Shown piece by piece: positions 10,728 through 20,881 of a stretch of 64,000 bases of DNA. A model generated the notes under the pieces. The model searched no databases and was not told the origin of the DNA. It saw only the letters and a list, made by a program, of their open reading frames with translations. Within the stretch, counting starts at the first letter, position 1. Every line of letters starts with the position of its first letter. The DNA comes from Inonotus obliquus (taxonomy: Eukaryota; Basidiomycota; Agaricomycetes; Hymenochaetales; Hymenochaetaceae): the NCBI GenBank assembly GCA_032164295.1, contig JAJHTX010000001.1:3286001-3350000 (forward strand), written 5' to 3'. A program made the position numbers and the translations under genes.

Positions 10728-13070
10728 ATGGTACGCATCGCTATACATGCTCATATACATATCTAATAAACCTCGCGTTCAGCTCATTCGTATCCGTTGT
10801 AGAGCGGGTAACTTCCGCTATGATCTCCAACCAACTTCGACCATATCTGATTTGGTCAACAAGGTGGGTGCTTCGTATAGTTCCGCCAGAATCTAACTCT
10901 GAGTCTGGCTTGAAGATAGTTGTAAGCGTTAATGCGGATCCGGAGTCCATCACGCTGTCCGACCAGCCTAGAGGAGGAGAGAAGAGTGTGGTTGAGATCG
11001 GAGGGAGAACATTAGAATCTTTGGGTCTCAAGTTCGTGAATGAGTCTGCACTGTGCGTGCGAAGGGTCAAGCTAACTTCTATCGCTAGACACGGAGTCCT
11101 CCTTTTTGCATCGTACCAAGATTCAGTGCGAGAGCCGTCTCAAACACCCTCGGTACCTTCTGGAGAGCCTACCGCACCTGCACTGGGCCCGCCCGCCGAC
11201 GCCACACACAGACCATGGGAGCTTGTGAAAGAGGACCCTGTGGATGAATACTGGCGCAAACAAGATGGAAAGATTGAACGAAGTCGAGATTCTCGACTCT
11301 GCAAACATGGCGCGAACGCCATGTGCGATCACTGTATGCCGCTTGAGCCATATGATCCAGGGTATCACGCCGGGCAGGGTATCAAGCGTCTTTCATACCA
11401 CGCGTACTTGCGCAAGCTATCTCCACAAAAACCTGCATCTTCCTCTGCGTCTGCGACTCTCCCACCCTTAGAACCACTATCTTATAAGGTGAAAGACCCA
11501 TGCCCGAATGCGAAACACGCACCGTGGCCGGCGGGTATATGTTCCTCATGCCAACCCTCGGCGATCACGCTACAGCCACAACCATTCCGTATGGTCGATC
11601 ACCTTGAATTCTCGACTCATGAGATAGTAGATCGATTTCTTGACGTGTGGCGTCGCACTGGTACGCAACGCTTTGGGTGGCTTTTGGGTCGATATGAGCC
11701 GTATGACAAGGTTCCGATGGGCATTAAAGCGGTCGTTGAAGTAATTCATGAGCCACCTCAGGAAGGGGAGCTCGATGGTCTGACGCTTGGACTGCCTTGG
11801 GAAGAAGAAGGTGCTATACGAGGACTCGCATCGACCACTACTCCGCCTCTCACAATCGTTGGGTACATCTTTACGGATTTGGATCCTGAAGAGGAGGATC
11901 GGACAAAGAATGTCTACAAACGGCATCCGTATTCGTACTACCTATCCTCACTGGAAGTCATTTTTGCAGCTAAGCTCCAGCTGCAAAACCCGACTCCATC
12001 TCGATCATCCACTACTGGAAAGTTCAGCTCCAGATTAGTAACAGCAGTAGCTACTGGGACTGAAGAGGGTGGTATCGATGTTAATGCTTATCAAGTGTCC
12101 GAACAAGCCTGCGCGATGGTTGACGCGGACATGATTGAAGCAAGTGTGGACCCTGGCATTGTCCGTGTCAAAGAGGAAGACCGAGCAGCGGACTCTGCGC
12201 GTTACATTCCTGATGTGTTCTTCAGGTACAAGAATGAATACGGGATAGACGTCCAGAAGAGCGCGAAACCGTGCTTCCCGGTCGAATACCTACTCGTCAA
12301 CGTACGGTCTTTGTCCTTCATGTGAGATTATAACTAACAATAACGGTTGTAGGTGACCCACGGATTCCTTCAAAACCCATCTCCCATGTTCCTATCGAAC
12401 AAGTTCCCTATCGAGAACCGGCTAGGCCTCGAGACACAGGGCGTCCAAAGGGTGCTGAAAGATTTTGCAAACCTCAAAGCACCAGAAGTCACTAGTGACC
12501 CGAACTTTGCTCGGAAGGAGCCTGGGTTGTTCCGACAAATTGTGGAATACTTGAGTGATTGGCATCTCGTGTCGTTCCTAAGTACGACTGGCTTAATTTC
12601 GGAGGTACTCACTTCTAATCCTAATGATATCTTAATGGTTCCTGATATAAGTATTCAGAATGACATGAAAGTGCTCACCCGAGCCACCTCTTCAGCAGGC
12701 TCAGGGGATTCACAACAATTCTACGACCTTTTCAAAACGAGCAGCTGGGAAACGCTCATGACGTTCACTCGGGAGAACGCTCGTACGTGTTCCGATGTCT
12801 TATAGCTTGATACTAACTGTCGCTCACTCTTACTTGCTCATAGCGAGGCAACCACAGCCGGCACAACAGATCAGCGACACCGACATGGACGAACTCCCCC
12901 AAGACATCCGCGACCAGATCGCTGCAATCGAGGCCCAATCAGCGGGGATCGATACAGAAACAGGGGCGTCTGGTTCGACCTCGCGAAATGTGCGCGTTTG
13001 CCCGCACTGCACATTTGAGAATAGTCACGGCGGGTCTGATTGTGAAGTATGTGGACTTCCCTTGGGTTGA
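10728..13070 (+). CDS. npl4: NPL4, ubiquitin-binding cofactor of CDC48/p97
   Basis: Npl4 with Ufd1 recruits the Cdc48 ATPase to ubiquitylated substrates in ER-associated and nuclear protein degradation. Six exons (10728-10730, 10783-10863, 10916-11031, 11089-12301, 12353-12782, 12844-13070) total 2,070 nt, giving 689 aa. In order I see an N-terminal ubiquitin-like domain (LIRIRCRAGNFRYDL), the NPL4 zinc motifs (CKHGANAMCDHCMP and CPNAKHAPWPAGICSSCQP), and the MPN-like core (FGWLLGRYEPYDKVPMGIKA). The protein ends in an NZF finger (VCPHCTFENSHGGSDCEVC). Length and order match the fungal family, including the terminal NZF that yeast lacks. The first coding exon is the ATG alone. Confidence 0.96.
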
Positions 13071-13792
13071 TGGCGCGATGTGGTCTTCGACTTCTCGAAA
13101 ATGAACTATATCGGATCTTGACTAGAGTTGTATGAAGTTGTGTTGAGGTTGCGTAGATGTTAAACAATAATAACTCATGTATAATGTATTGTGTTGTCTG
13201 GTGCAAGTAAGAAATAAGAACAGTATTCTAGTAGGAGAAACGCGTTCACTTCAGCATGGAAGCGTCTCGCTCACGTGACTTCATATTCTCTCTAAATGAT
13301 CGACATTGCCTTTAATCCCTTCAAGCTACAACCTATCGCATGAGGTAGCTCTGCAAGAGAATGCCCGACTGTGCTGTGAATCTGGTTGGCCGGTATAGAA
13401 AGGTTTGGAACTCTGTCGAAGATGGATGAAGGGCGAGGACATGTTCCTCATTTGGAGTGTATTGCACGTCATCTTGTGCGCATATTGCGAATCGACGCGT
13501 TGCGGGTCACAATAGTCCCGTTGTGCATCCAATGTCTGTATTCCCCATCATAGTTCATCACTTGCGCGCAACCAGACAAACACCGTCAGGGTTATGCTCT
13601 AATGCATCCAATTACCATTATTCACGCTATTGCTGGTCGTACCTTCCTTTTAACTTCCTCCTAGTCATACAGGTTGCCACCACTAGAAGCGCTGATTGCG
13701 TGCCCCCCCTTACCCTTTACCTTCAGTTCGCAGTACGGTGGTACGTGCGTGGATTTCGCACGTCTGCCTTGCCTCACTTGCCTTGACTTGCC
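13071..13792. promoter_or_regulatory. NPL4 3' end and upstream region of the bZIP gene
   Basis: These 722 bp contain no supportable gene. There is a CACGTG core in a TCACGTGA context at 13272-13277, 516 bp before the bZIP ATG. That motif binds Cbf1-type factors at sulfur genes in yeast, but it is common enough in this window to be chance. A pyrimidine-rich run precedes the start codon. Confidence 0.4.
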
Positions 13793-15564
13793 GTGAAAGA
13801 GAAGTCCCAGGGTATTTGGTTACTTATGCGCTTGGATAGTATGTTGGCTACCGCCAGTACTGCTCCTCCCGTTTCCGCTGAAGACGCATTGAGATCCCCT
13901 CCACCTGATCTTGCTACTGCTCCGTCCTTGAATAGAAACACTACATCCTCGGCGTCTACGCAACAACACCCTCTTTCGAGCATAAACGGAGACGCAGTCA
14001 CGAAAGGAGACATCAGTTTGGATTTAGCGGCTGCAGCAGTTGAACGACACGTCGCCGAGTCCGTCTCGCAAGAACTTGACTACTGGGAAAAACTTGTATT
14101 TTCGTTTGATATGGATCGCGATTCAGGGAGACCATCGGGTCATCATCACCAACAACAGACGGGGGATGCGGGTTCAGGCTCGGGTAGGAGTGGAAGAGCC
14201 GGAGGTTCGAGGAGAAGAACAGACCAGTCTCAAACCCATGGAGGATCTGCGCCGTCGGGTAGTACCTCCAGACCGAGTCAACATTCACGACACGCTGCAA
14301 CGGCGAGCTTGTCATTCCCTCCTATTGCCCCCAATGCACCTAGTCAATTACCGCCCAATCTTCCGACCCAACAAATTAATCAACTCTCTGGGCTCGATCC
14401 GTATACTCTCGCCCACCTTGCTGCTCTGTCCGCCCTTCAGCAGGGACAACACAGTGGACAATATGGTCATCAAGGACCGCAACAACCGCATCCTCCCAAT
14501 CCTCAGTCTCCACCGAGTCTCCAAGATTCATCCGCAGTGCTTAGGCAATTCCAGAGTCTTTTGTATCCGTATGGTGGTAGCGGCGCTGGTGGACACGCAA
14601 GTCCGGGTAGAGGAAGTCCCGTACAAGGTGTTGGACAAGGCCCCGGAACCGGTGCCCCACCACAGTTGCAGCGTCACCCCTCCGCAGGTTTCGGTCCTCG
14701 CTCTGGAGTATCAGCGCACCAAGCTATCCAATCATCTTTATCAGAATCCTCCTCAACTCAACGTCACCAACAGTGGCCACCTCAACTGCCCAGTATGGGT
14801 CCGTTCCCATTCCCCATGACGCCAATAGATCCCGTTCTTGCAAACCAACTTTCTCAATTATCTCAGTCGATGCTTCCGGGTTCAGGGGTATTCGGTCAGT
14901 CGACGAGCCAGACTCCTGGTGCCGGTCCTTCATCGTCTAGAAGTGCTGCAGGTGGAGGAGCGAGGGCGCGGAGTAGGAGTACGACTTCTATTGGAACCAG
15001 TACGAGTTCCACGCCGGTCAGTCCGACGGGCTCGTCTACGAGAGGGCAAGAAACATATGTAGAAGAGGCTGTTATTGCTGAGGATAAGAGACGGAGAAAT
15101 ACGCTTGCTTCTGGTAAGAACTTTGAGCAAATCTAATAATACAGAATTGACACCGGTTTGCTAATTATCTCTTATACTTCACGGTAGCGCGCTTCCGTAT
15201 AAAAAAGAAACACAAAACCTTAGCTCTAGAGCGGACCGTTGTTGAGCTGGAAGCACGCGCAGATGATCTAGAGCGAGAAGCTTCAGAGTTGAGGAGGGAG
15301 AATGGGTGGTTGAAAGAGATGTTAATTATGAAAGGGAGGAGTGTACGTGCTCAGGCGGCAACTATCCGAGCAGAGTTGGCGATGGAGGAGGAGGACAGTA
15401 GTGATGAGGACGAGGAGGAGGAGGGAGATGAAGGGGATGAGGGAAGGGGATCTGGAGAAGATATGGATGATGATATGGGTCGGAAAGGTAGTGACGATGA
15501 GAAAGGAGGTGGTGGTGTGAAAGATGTTAAAGGAAAAGGGAAAGAGAAAGAGAAGTCTACGTAG
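13793..15564 (+). CDS. bZIP transcription factor of the CYS3/MetR type
   Basis: Exons 13793-15113 and 15188-15564 total 1,698 nt, giving 565 aa. The first 430 residues are rich in Ser, Gln, Pro and Gly (probably disordered, activation-type). The basic region reads RRRNTLASARFRIKKKHK, matching the N-x-x-A-S-x-R-F-R signature of the fungal sulfur regulators CYS3, MetR and Met28. Leucines follow at five exact heptad positions (ALERTVVELE through NGWLKEML). The tail is very acidic (EEEDSSDEDEEEEGDEGDEG), then Lys-rich. The intron falls inside the basic region, between Ser and Ala of the DNA-contact motif. Starts at 13826 or 13841 are also possible. Known family members activate sulfate and organosulfur assimilation; that role here is inference, strengthened by the neighbouring dioxygenase. 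Confidence 0.88.
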
Positions 15565-16023
15565 GATCGCAGTGGCAACCGCAGAACGGTTAATTCTTTC
15601 ACAGGGCGGACTATTTTAATCCCTTACCAGATAGCTAGCGGGTGTTGCAATCAACTGCAGTGCAGACCTTGACATCGCATTAAACTCTTGTACAATTTCA
15701 TCCTGACTTCTCCCGCCTTCACACTTGTATTATTCACGCCTGCATTACATAAGTAAATAGATGTATTTTCTCTCGTTGAGCACTTTTCCAAATTTTGTCT
15801 TTTGTTATGGGTTCACAAGTAGATTCGATTTTGTCATGCATAAAAATGAATGCAAGATGCTTACTCGACGCTTTCTCATGATTACTACGGATACACGATA
15901 GAGTTGCTGCTTATGTAGATAAGTAGCACATGCACAGGATAGCTAATCACATATCTATACTTGTATGTGCCTGATTACATTCCTTCCTGTCTTTATTTTT
16001 ATACTAATGATTAAGCCCACTAT
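15565..16023. other. Convergent intergenic stretch (bZIP / dioxygenase)
   Basis: This 459-bp stretch between two stop codons is T-rich and consistent with overlapping 3' UTRs. No gene or repeat was seen. Confidence 0.5.
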
Positions 16024-17439
16024 TTACAACTCCAGACCATCCCACGCCGGAATTGGCTGTTCGGCTTGCGGTGTGATACGTACACCATGACGGCGTTCCT
16101 TCGAAAGCTCTTTGCCATAGTCAGCGATAGCGCTCTGTAAGCCGAGTCCCAGTCAGCCAATTTATCAGAGAGGACAAAAGTGTAAGAGCACTAACATGAG
16201 CAGTGATGCGATTGTCCCAGAGGACAACAGTATTAGGTGACCAATGAAGTCGAGCCTGGACGTCTCCCGATGCTGCAATATGATTATACAGGAAATTCAG
16301 AATGTTGTCTGAAAGCAAGTCTCAGGATCTAGCAGTTTCAAACAACAATGAAGGATACGCGTACCTGACTCCTCCTTCTTAAGCCCGACGATACGCCTCG
16401 TGAACTGTTTGTTCACATAGAGAGCTTCTTCTCCAGTCACGGGATGCCGACGAACGATGGGATGAACGTGTTCCACGGGTTCACGGCGTACAACTCCGCC
16501 ACGCCGACCGGCCCGGGAGAAATTAGCCTGCTCGACGCCCGAATGTACGACTTTGAGCGTCTTGAGGAACGCGATAAATGCTGGGGATAGTTTCTTGAAA
16601 GTGGAGACTTGACTTGTGAAGAGAGTGTCTCCGCCGGTGTGTGGTTGGGAAAGGAGGAAGAGAGTGGTTAGACCTGGTGGTTGGAGTTCGTAGGAGACAT
16701 CGGAATGCCAGACTGTTGAGGTGATGCTGTCGTCAATCTCAAAGTTCAATGTAGAGTTTGCATCACTAATCAGGTTGGGGTATAAGATATCCGTAATTCA
16801 GAGTGAGACTCGAATGAGCTAACCGGTAGACGAGGTGGAACTCTGGATAGCCTTCCGGATGCCCGGATGTGGGATGTATGTGAAGTCTGAGCAATAGATA
16901 AGTGAGATGCGAGAATGAGTACGACAAAGTTCGATCTCAGTGACTGCCGACTTACCGACCAAAGTGCCTGCCCCAGTCAAGATAGAATTCTGGTCCACGA
17001 TCAATGAACTCTTCCTGATCTCTGAACACAACTAAACCGCGTCGAGCAACCTAGAATGCATCTGTTACCACACCTCAATCTCGATCATGCACCAAACCCT
17101 TACCTCAAGAGCTACCTGATCACGTTCGTCGCTCGTCAGTCTAGCCAAATTCACCCCACGAACTTCAGTACCAAGGTTCGGAGTTAGCTCAACAATGCTA
17201 GATGCATCATCAAGGAACGATCGAGGATCGGGGTGCGTAAGAGCACGTTGCGCAGGGTCGACATGCTCAAATGGTACCAGAGGCGGATAATGCTCCTGCG
17301 GGAACGTGGGGAGCAGATGGGAATATCTGTATGGCTCCTCTGGCTTGGATTCCTCCTGGGATTTCTGCTGTTCTGCAGGAGCCACAGCACGTACAGTGAG
17401 ACTCGCAATACTCTGAGTGAGTGTCTGAGTTAACGACAT
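16024..17439 (-). CDS. TauD/TfdA-family 2-oxoglutarate/Fe(II) dioxygenase (sulfonate or related substrate)
   Basis: Members such as yeast Jlp1 and bacterial TauD oxidise sulfonates to release sulfite. From the start at 17439 I read TPNLGTEVRGVNL (family N-terminal block), ARRGLVVFRDQ, a block ending LHIHPTSGHPEG, and STVWHSDVSYE with the metal-binding His and Asp of HxD. HTGGDTLF follows, then the C-terminal WDNRITAH with the second metal His, ahead of a last short exon ending WDGLEL. At least five introns of 50-75 nt interrupt the gene. All three Fe ligands (His, Asp, His) and the Arg-containing end are present, so it should be active. Fungal relatives also include alpha-ketoglutarate dioxygenases of other substrates; sulfonate is the best guess. 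Confidence 0.88.
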
Positions 17440-18168
17440 TTTGGTTACACACAGAAGACGGCGAAGTTCAGGGACATATTTCAGATACGCGGGCCGTTTT
17501 TATGAAATAAGATCCCGTGTTTGCGTGAGCTATTCGAGATTATGAGAGCATAAGACGCAATTGCACCACATGATGGCGTGTTATCGGGCGTCCCGTGCGA
17601 GTTTCTGAATACATAGGAAGCAGCCCAGAGTCTAATAAAAATGGCAGCCCATTCGTGCGTCGAGAAATGCCTGTACCAGCGCAAGATCGATGATATTGCC
17701 AAAGATACATGGCGATCCCCGAGCGTCGATCCTACCACTTCACTGGTGGCAGTGCGGAGATATCGTTCATGTTCTCCGCTCGGAAAGAGAGACCCTTAGC
17801 GATTGCTAAAGTCGAGATGTCGGACACTCTGTCGGCATCAGTCGAGTCGAGCTGGCAGTTCTAGCGTCTTGGATGGATTTGACAGGACTAGGAAACACAT
17901 TATGGTCTACGACGGTGTGTATAGAGGTCATCGATAGTATATCGACAGAAAATTGCAGATATCGGTGCCTGTTGCTCCTGGGACCATGAGCCTTTGGGCC
18001 GGACAAAGCATGCCTTGGAGAGTGGACAAGAGTTAGAAATCGGTCTGAAGGACCATGCACAACGAATGAGACGCGCCCACGTGAGTTGAAGTGATTACAA
18101 ACAAGGACCCTAAGCGCGTGTGAATCGGCATCTGCAGAATTCAACCGTCTTCAAGTATTTATACCCTT
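17440..18168. promoter_or_regulatory. Divergent promoter region (dioxygenase / threonine aldolase)
   Basis: This 729-bp region separates two outward-facing start codons. It has a CACGTG at 18078-18083 (TCACGTG on the minus strand), 86 bp before the threonine aldolase ATG, and a weak TATA-like ATTTATA near 18154. No gene was seen. Confidence 0.45.
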
Positions 18169-19687
18169 ATGCTTCGTCATGCAGTACCTCTCGCTCTCTC
18201 TCGTCTAGCTCTCTCTGCCACTAGAATTCATAATTTTCGTAGAATCAACATGAGCACTCTGAATATTGGCTCAGCCAACGTCACCGATGCGGCCCGGGCT
18301 CGTGTCATTGCAGAAATGCGGATAGATATACTTACAGTCACACAAGAGGTAGATAACGAGACTACCAGGAAGGATGTCTCAAGAAACTTCCAGTGTGAGC
18401 TCCCATGCATTGTGAACGCTCAGACGGCAGTCTTGATCATGCTGTGATGTTCAGCGGACACTATTACAGGTGCAATCCGCCTCAGAATTTTGACGTATGA
18501 CTCACATTTTACACAAAGTTCCGACACCTGAAATGCAAGCGTACGCGCTGAAAGCGTCGTTGGGTGACGATGTTTATCATGATCCGGGGACTCATGCGCT
18601 AGAAACGGCAATGGCGCGACTGACGGGCAAAGAAGCTGCATTGTTCTTGCCTTCTGGGACAATGTCGAATCAGATTGGTCTTAGAACCCATCTCAAGCAA
18701 CCACCGTACTCAATTATCTGTGATCAACGTGCGCATATATTCAAGTACGAGGCTAGTGGCGCAGCATTTCATTCCGGTGCACAAGTAATTCCGGTTCTGC
18801 CTGGTAACCGTAAGTATGCTGGTTTTGTATTCTGTGTTTATCCTCTCTAAAGCGTGGGCAAAGGTCATCACCTCACACTTGCGGATGTAAAGGCGAACGC
18901 CATATTAGATTCCGATGTCCACTTTGCCCCAACTGAAGTCATCGCGCTTGAGAATACTCTGAATGGAACAATAATTCCGCAATCTGATATTCTCGAAATT
19001 GCGGATTTCGCTCGTTCCAATGACATTGCTCTACACCTTGATGGTGCGAGGCTCTGGCATGTAGCGGTTGAGACGGGTACACCGCTTGTAGAGTTGTGCG
19101 CACCGTTTGATAGCGTTTCGTTGTGCTTTAGCAAGGGTCTTGGCGCACCAGTCGGGTCGTGCCTGGTGGGAAGTGCCGCATTCATCCGACGAGCTAGACA
19201 TTTTCGCAAGCTCTTCGGAGGAGGGATGAGGCAGAGCGGATTTCTCGCAGCTTCCGCAGCTTATGCCGTGACTCACCATGTTGCCCTTTTGCCTAAGGTG
19301 CATGAATTAGCAAGGATTCTCGAGAGAGGGCTAGAGGAGGCCGGTTGCGAAATTCTAAGTGCCGCGGAGACATGCATGGTAATATTAATTCAGAAGATGC
19401 AAAGTACGATGTCCTGATGCGTATTGCAGATATTCTTCGATCCATCCCCGATTGGCGTGGAGTTCGGCGAACTGATAGATCGCGCGACAGCTCTCCCAGA
19501 GCCCATACGGTTTTCCGGCTCACGTCTGGTGGTTCACATACAAACGTCTCCTTCGGCCGTCTCCGATTTGATCGCACTCGTGAAGGCGATGGCAGAAGAG
19601 AAGCGTACACAGGGATTCGTGCCGCCTGAGAAGAAAATCGAGGAGAATGGTACTTACAGAGATGTCTACGTCAGAAAGGTGAAGTAA
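18169..19687 (+). CDS. GLY1: Low-specificity L-threonine aldolase
   Basis: This is a PLP enzyme that cleaves threonine or allo-threonine to glycine and acetaldehyde. Exons 18169-18394, 18455-18469 (15 nt), 18519-18809, 18864-19378 and 19430-19687 total 1,305 nt, giving 434 aa. Motifs in order: RNF-QSDTITVPTPEM, GDDVYHDPGTHALE, LFLPSGTMSNQIGL, LENTLNGTIIP, LHLDGARLWHVAV and SLCFSKGLGAPVGS (Lys binds PLP), then FGGGMRQSGFLAA. The C-terminal half is complete. From the first ATG the protein begins with about 27 residues that are Arg-rich and lack acids, before a second ATG at 18250 (MSTLNIG). A mitochondrial long form and a cytosolic short form are therefore possible. Confidence 0.94.
18455..18469 (+). 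other. 15-nt microexon in threonine aldolase
   Basis: The sequence CGGACACTATTACAG encodes the centre of the conserved SDT-I/V-T motif. It is flanked by introns 18395-18454 (60 nt) and 18470-18518 (49 nt), both GT-AG. Including it keeps the reading frame and restores the family motif at the PLP-binding N-terminus. Confidence 0.85.
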
Positions 19688-19932
19688 TATCAGGAGATAG
19701 AGCCTGGGTATCACTTTCTATAAATATAGTTAAGAGGACTGTCAGGCTTCGTGACGAAAGGAGATCGACTGTATGCTTATTTACGCGTTATTGATGCGTG
19801 TGTATCTCTGTGTACGCGTTTGATACACGTGTCGATCATTTCGAATCATTTCCATTCTTGATAGATCTTCAAAACTGCGCCTAGGTCTGTTTCGTCTCGT
19901 CAATCGGCTTGCTCTTCACCTTTCTCTTCTCG

Positions 19933-20566
19933 ATGTACGACTTCACTGAGGACGGAGATGATTTCAAACCCAACGAATCTGAAACAATCTGGGAAGACCC
20001 TGCGCATCAGCTGAAGGTAGACAGCGAGCGGGAATGGACACGAATGTCTAACGAGTTTGTCAATGCGCGTCCTCAATTCCAGGTCACTTTCGGCATCCAT
20101 CTGACACACTTCCATGCAGGCAGGATATCGCGAGGGGATTACAGCCGGGAAAGAAGCCGCCGCACAAGAAGGATTTGATTCAGGATTTGCAACCGTGGGT
20201 GCCCCGATTGGACGAGAGATTGGCAATTTGCGTGGTCTCGCAGCTGGTCTACTCGCATTGTTGGAATCATCTCGACCGCTCGTAGCTGAACGCGGAGACA
20301 AGGACGAGCTGCTTTCTGAAGTACGACAGGTCGTCAACGGACTCGCGAAATTACAGCTCACGGACCTTGCTCCACCTGACGAAGAAGCGGTAGCTCATGC
20401 TCAAGAACATGCAGAGTCTAGCGGTGGAGAACCACAATTGTCTTCCGAGGCGCTCATAGCTAGAGAGAAAGCGCTTTCACATCTATCAGATCTTCGAAAG
20501 AGACTAGGGATCGCACTCGAAACTCTCGGCCTAGGAAACTTGGTGCCACCCGCGAATTTGAGTTGA
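19933..20566 (+). CDS. yae1: YAE1-like Fe-S cluster assembly adaptor
   Basis: Yae1 forms a complex with Lto1 that brings the ribosome-recycling ATPase Rli1/ABCE1 to the cytosolic iron-sulfur targeting machinery. The start gives MYDFTEDGDDF, then SEREWTRMSNEFVN, followed after an intron by YREGITAGKEAAAQEGFDSGF, the GX3-repeat box typical of Yae1/Lto1. The C-terminus is helical. Two splice options keep frame: intron 20069-20123 (55 nt, gives NARYREG, 192 aa) or 20083-20119 (37 nt, gives an AGYREG motif, 198 aa). The first fits the intron lengths here, the second fits the family motif. Confidence 0.85.
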
Positions 20567-20881
20567 TCGAAAGGGTTACTTTAAAACCGGTCGGGCTCAA
20601 AGTCCCGAATCATCCACAGTAAGTGTGATTGATCTCTCTGCTCACTCGCGACTCTTTTCTATGTGCCCCGTTAAGGTCCTGCGCAAGGTATCTGAGCCGT
20701 GCTGGATTCGTGCCTTCGCATCTCCAAGCTAAAATTCGTGTACACGCCAACGAAAAACAGGTGAAGCTCTTGCTTAGCATCGTCTATATAGTGTCCAACA
20801 ATTCATTCATAGGACTCACTCCATGTCCGTTGAAAGTAGTCATAGCCAAGAGAAGGGACTGCTTGCTATACGAAGATGGCT
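20567..20881. other. Convergent intergenic stretch (YAE1 / coiled-coil gene)
   Basis: These 315 bp lie between two converging stop codons. I see nothing in it beyond probable 3' UTRs. Confidence 0.45.

Noticed and set aside
13272..18083. CACGTG (Cbf1/sulfur-type) boxes near the bZIP, dioxygenase and threonine aldolase genes
   Set aside because: I counted roughly a dozen CACGTG sites across the window, about what chance predicts for 64 kb, so their position by the sulfur-type genes is not evidence of co-regulation.
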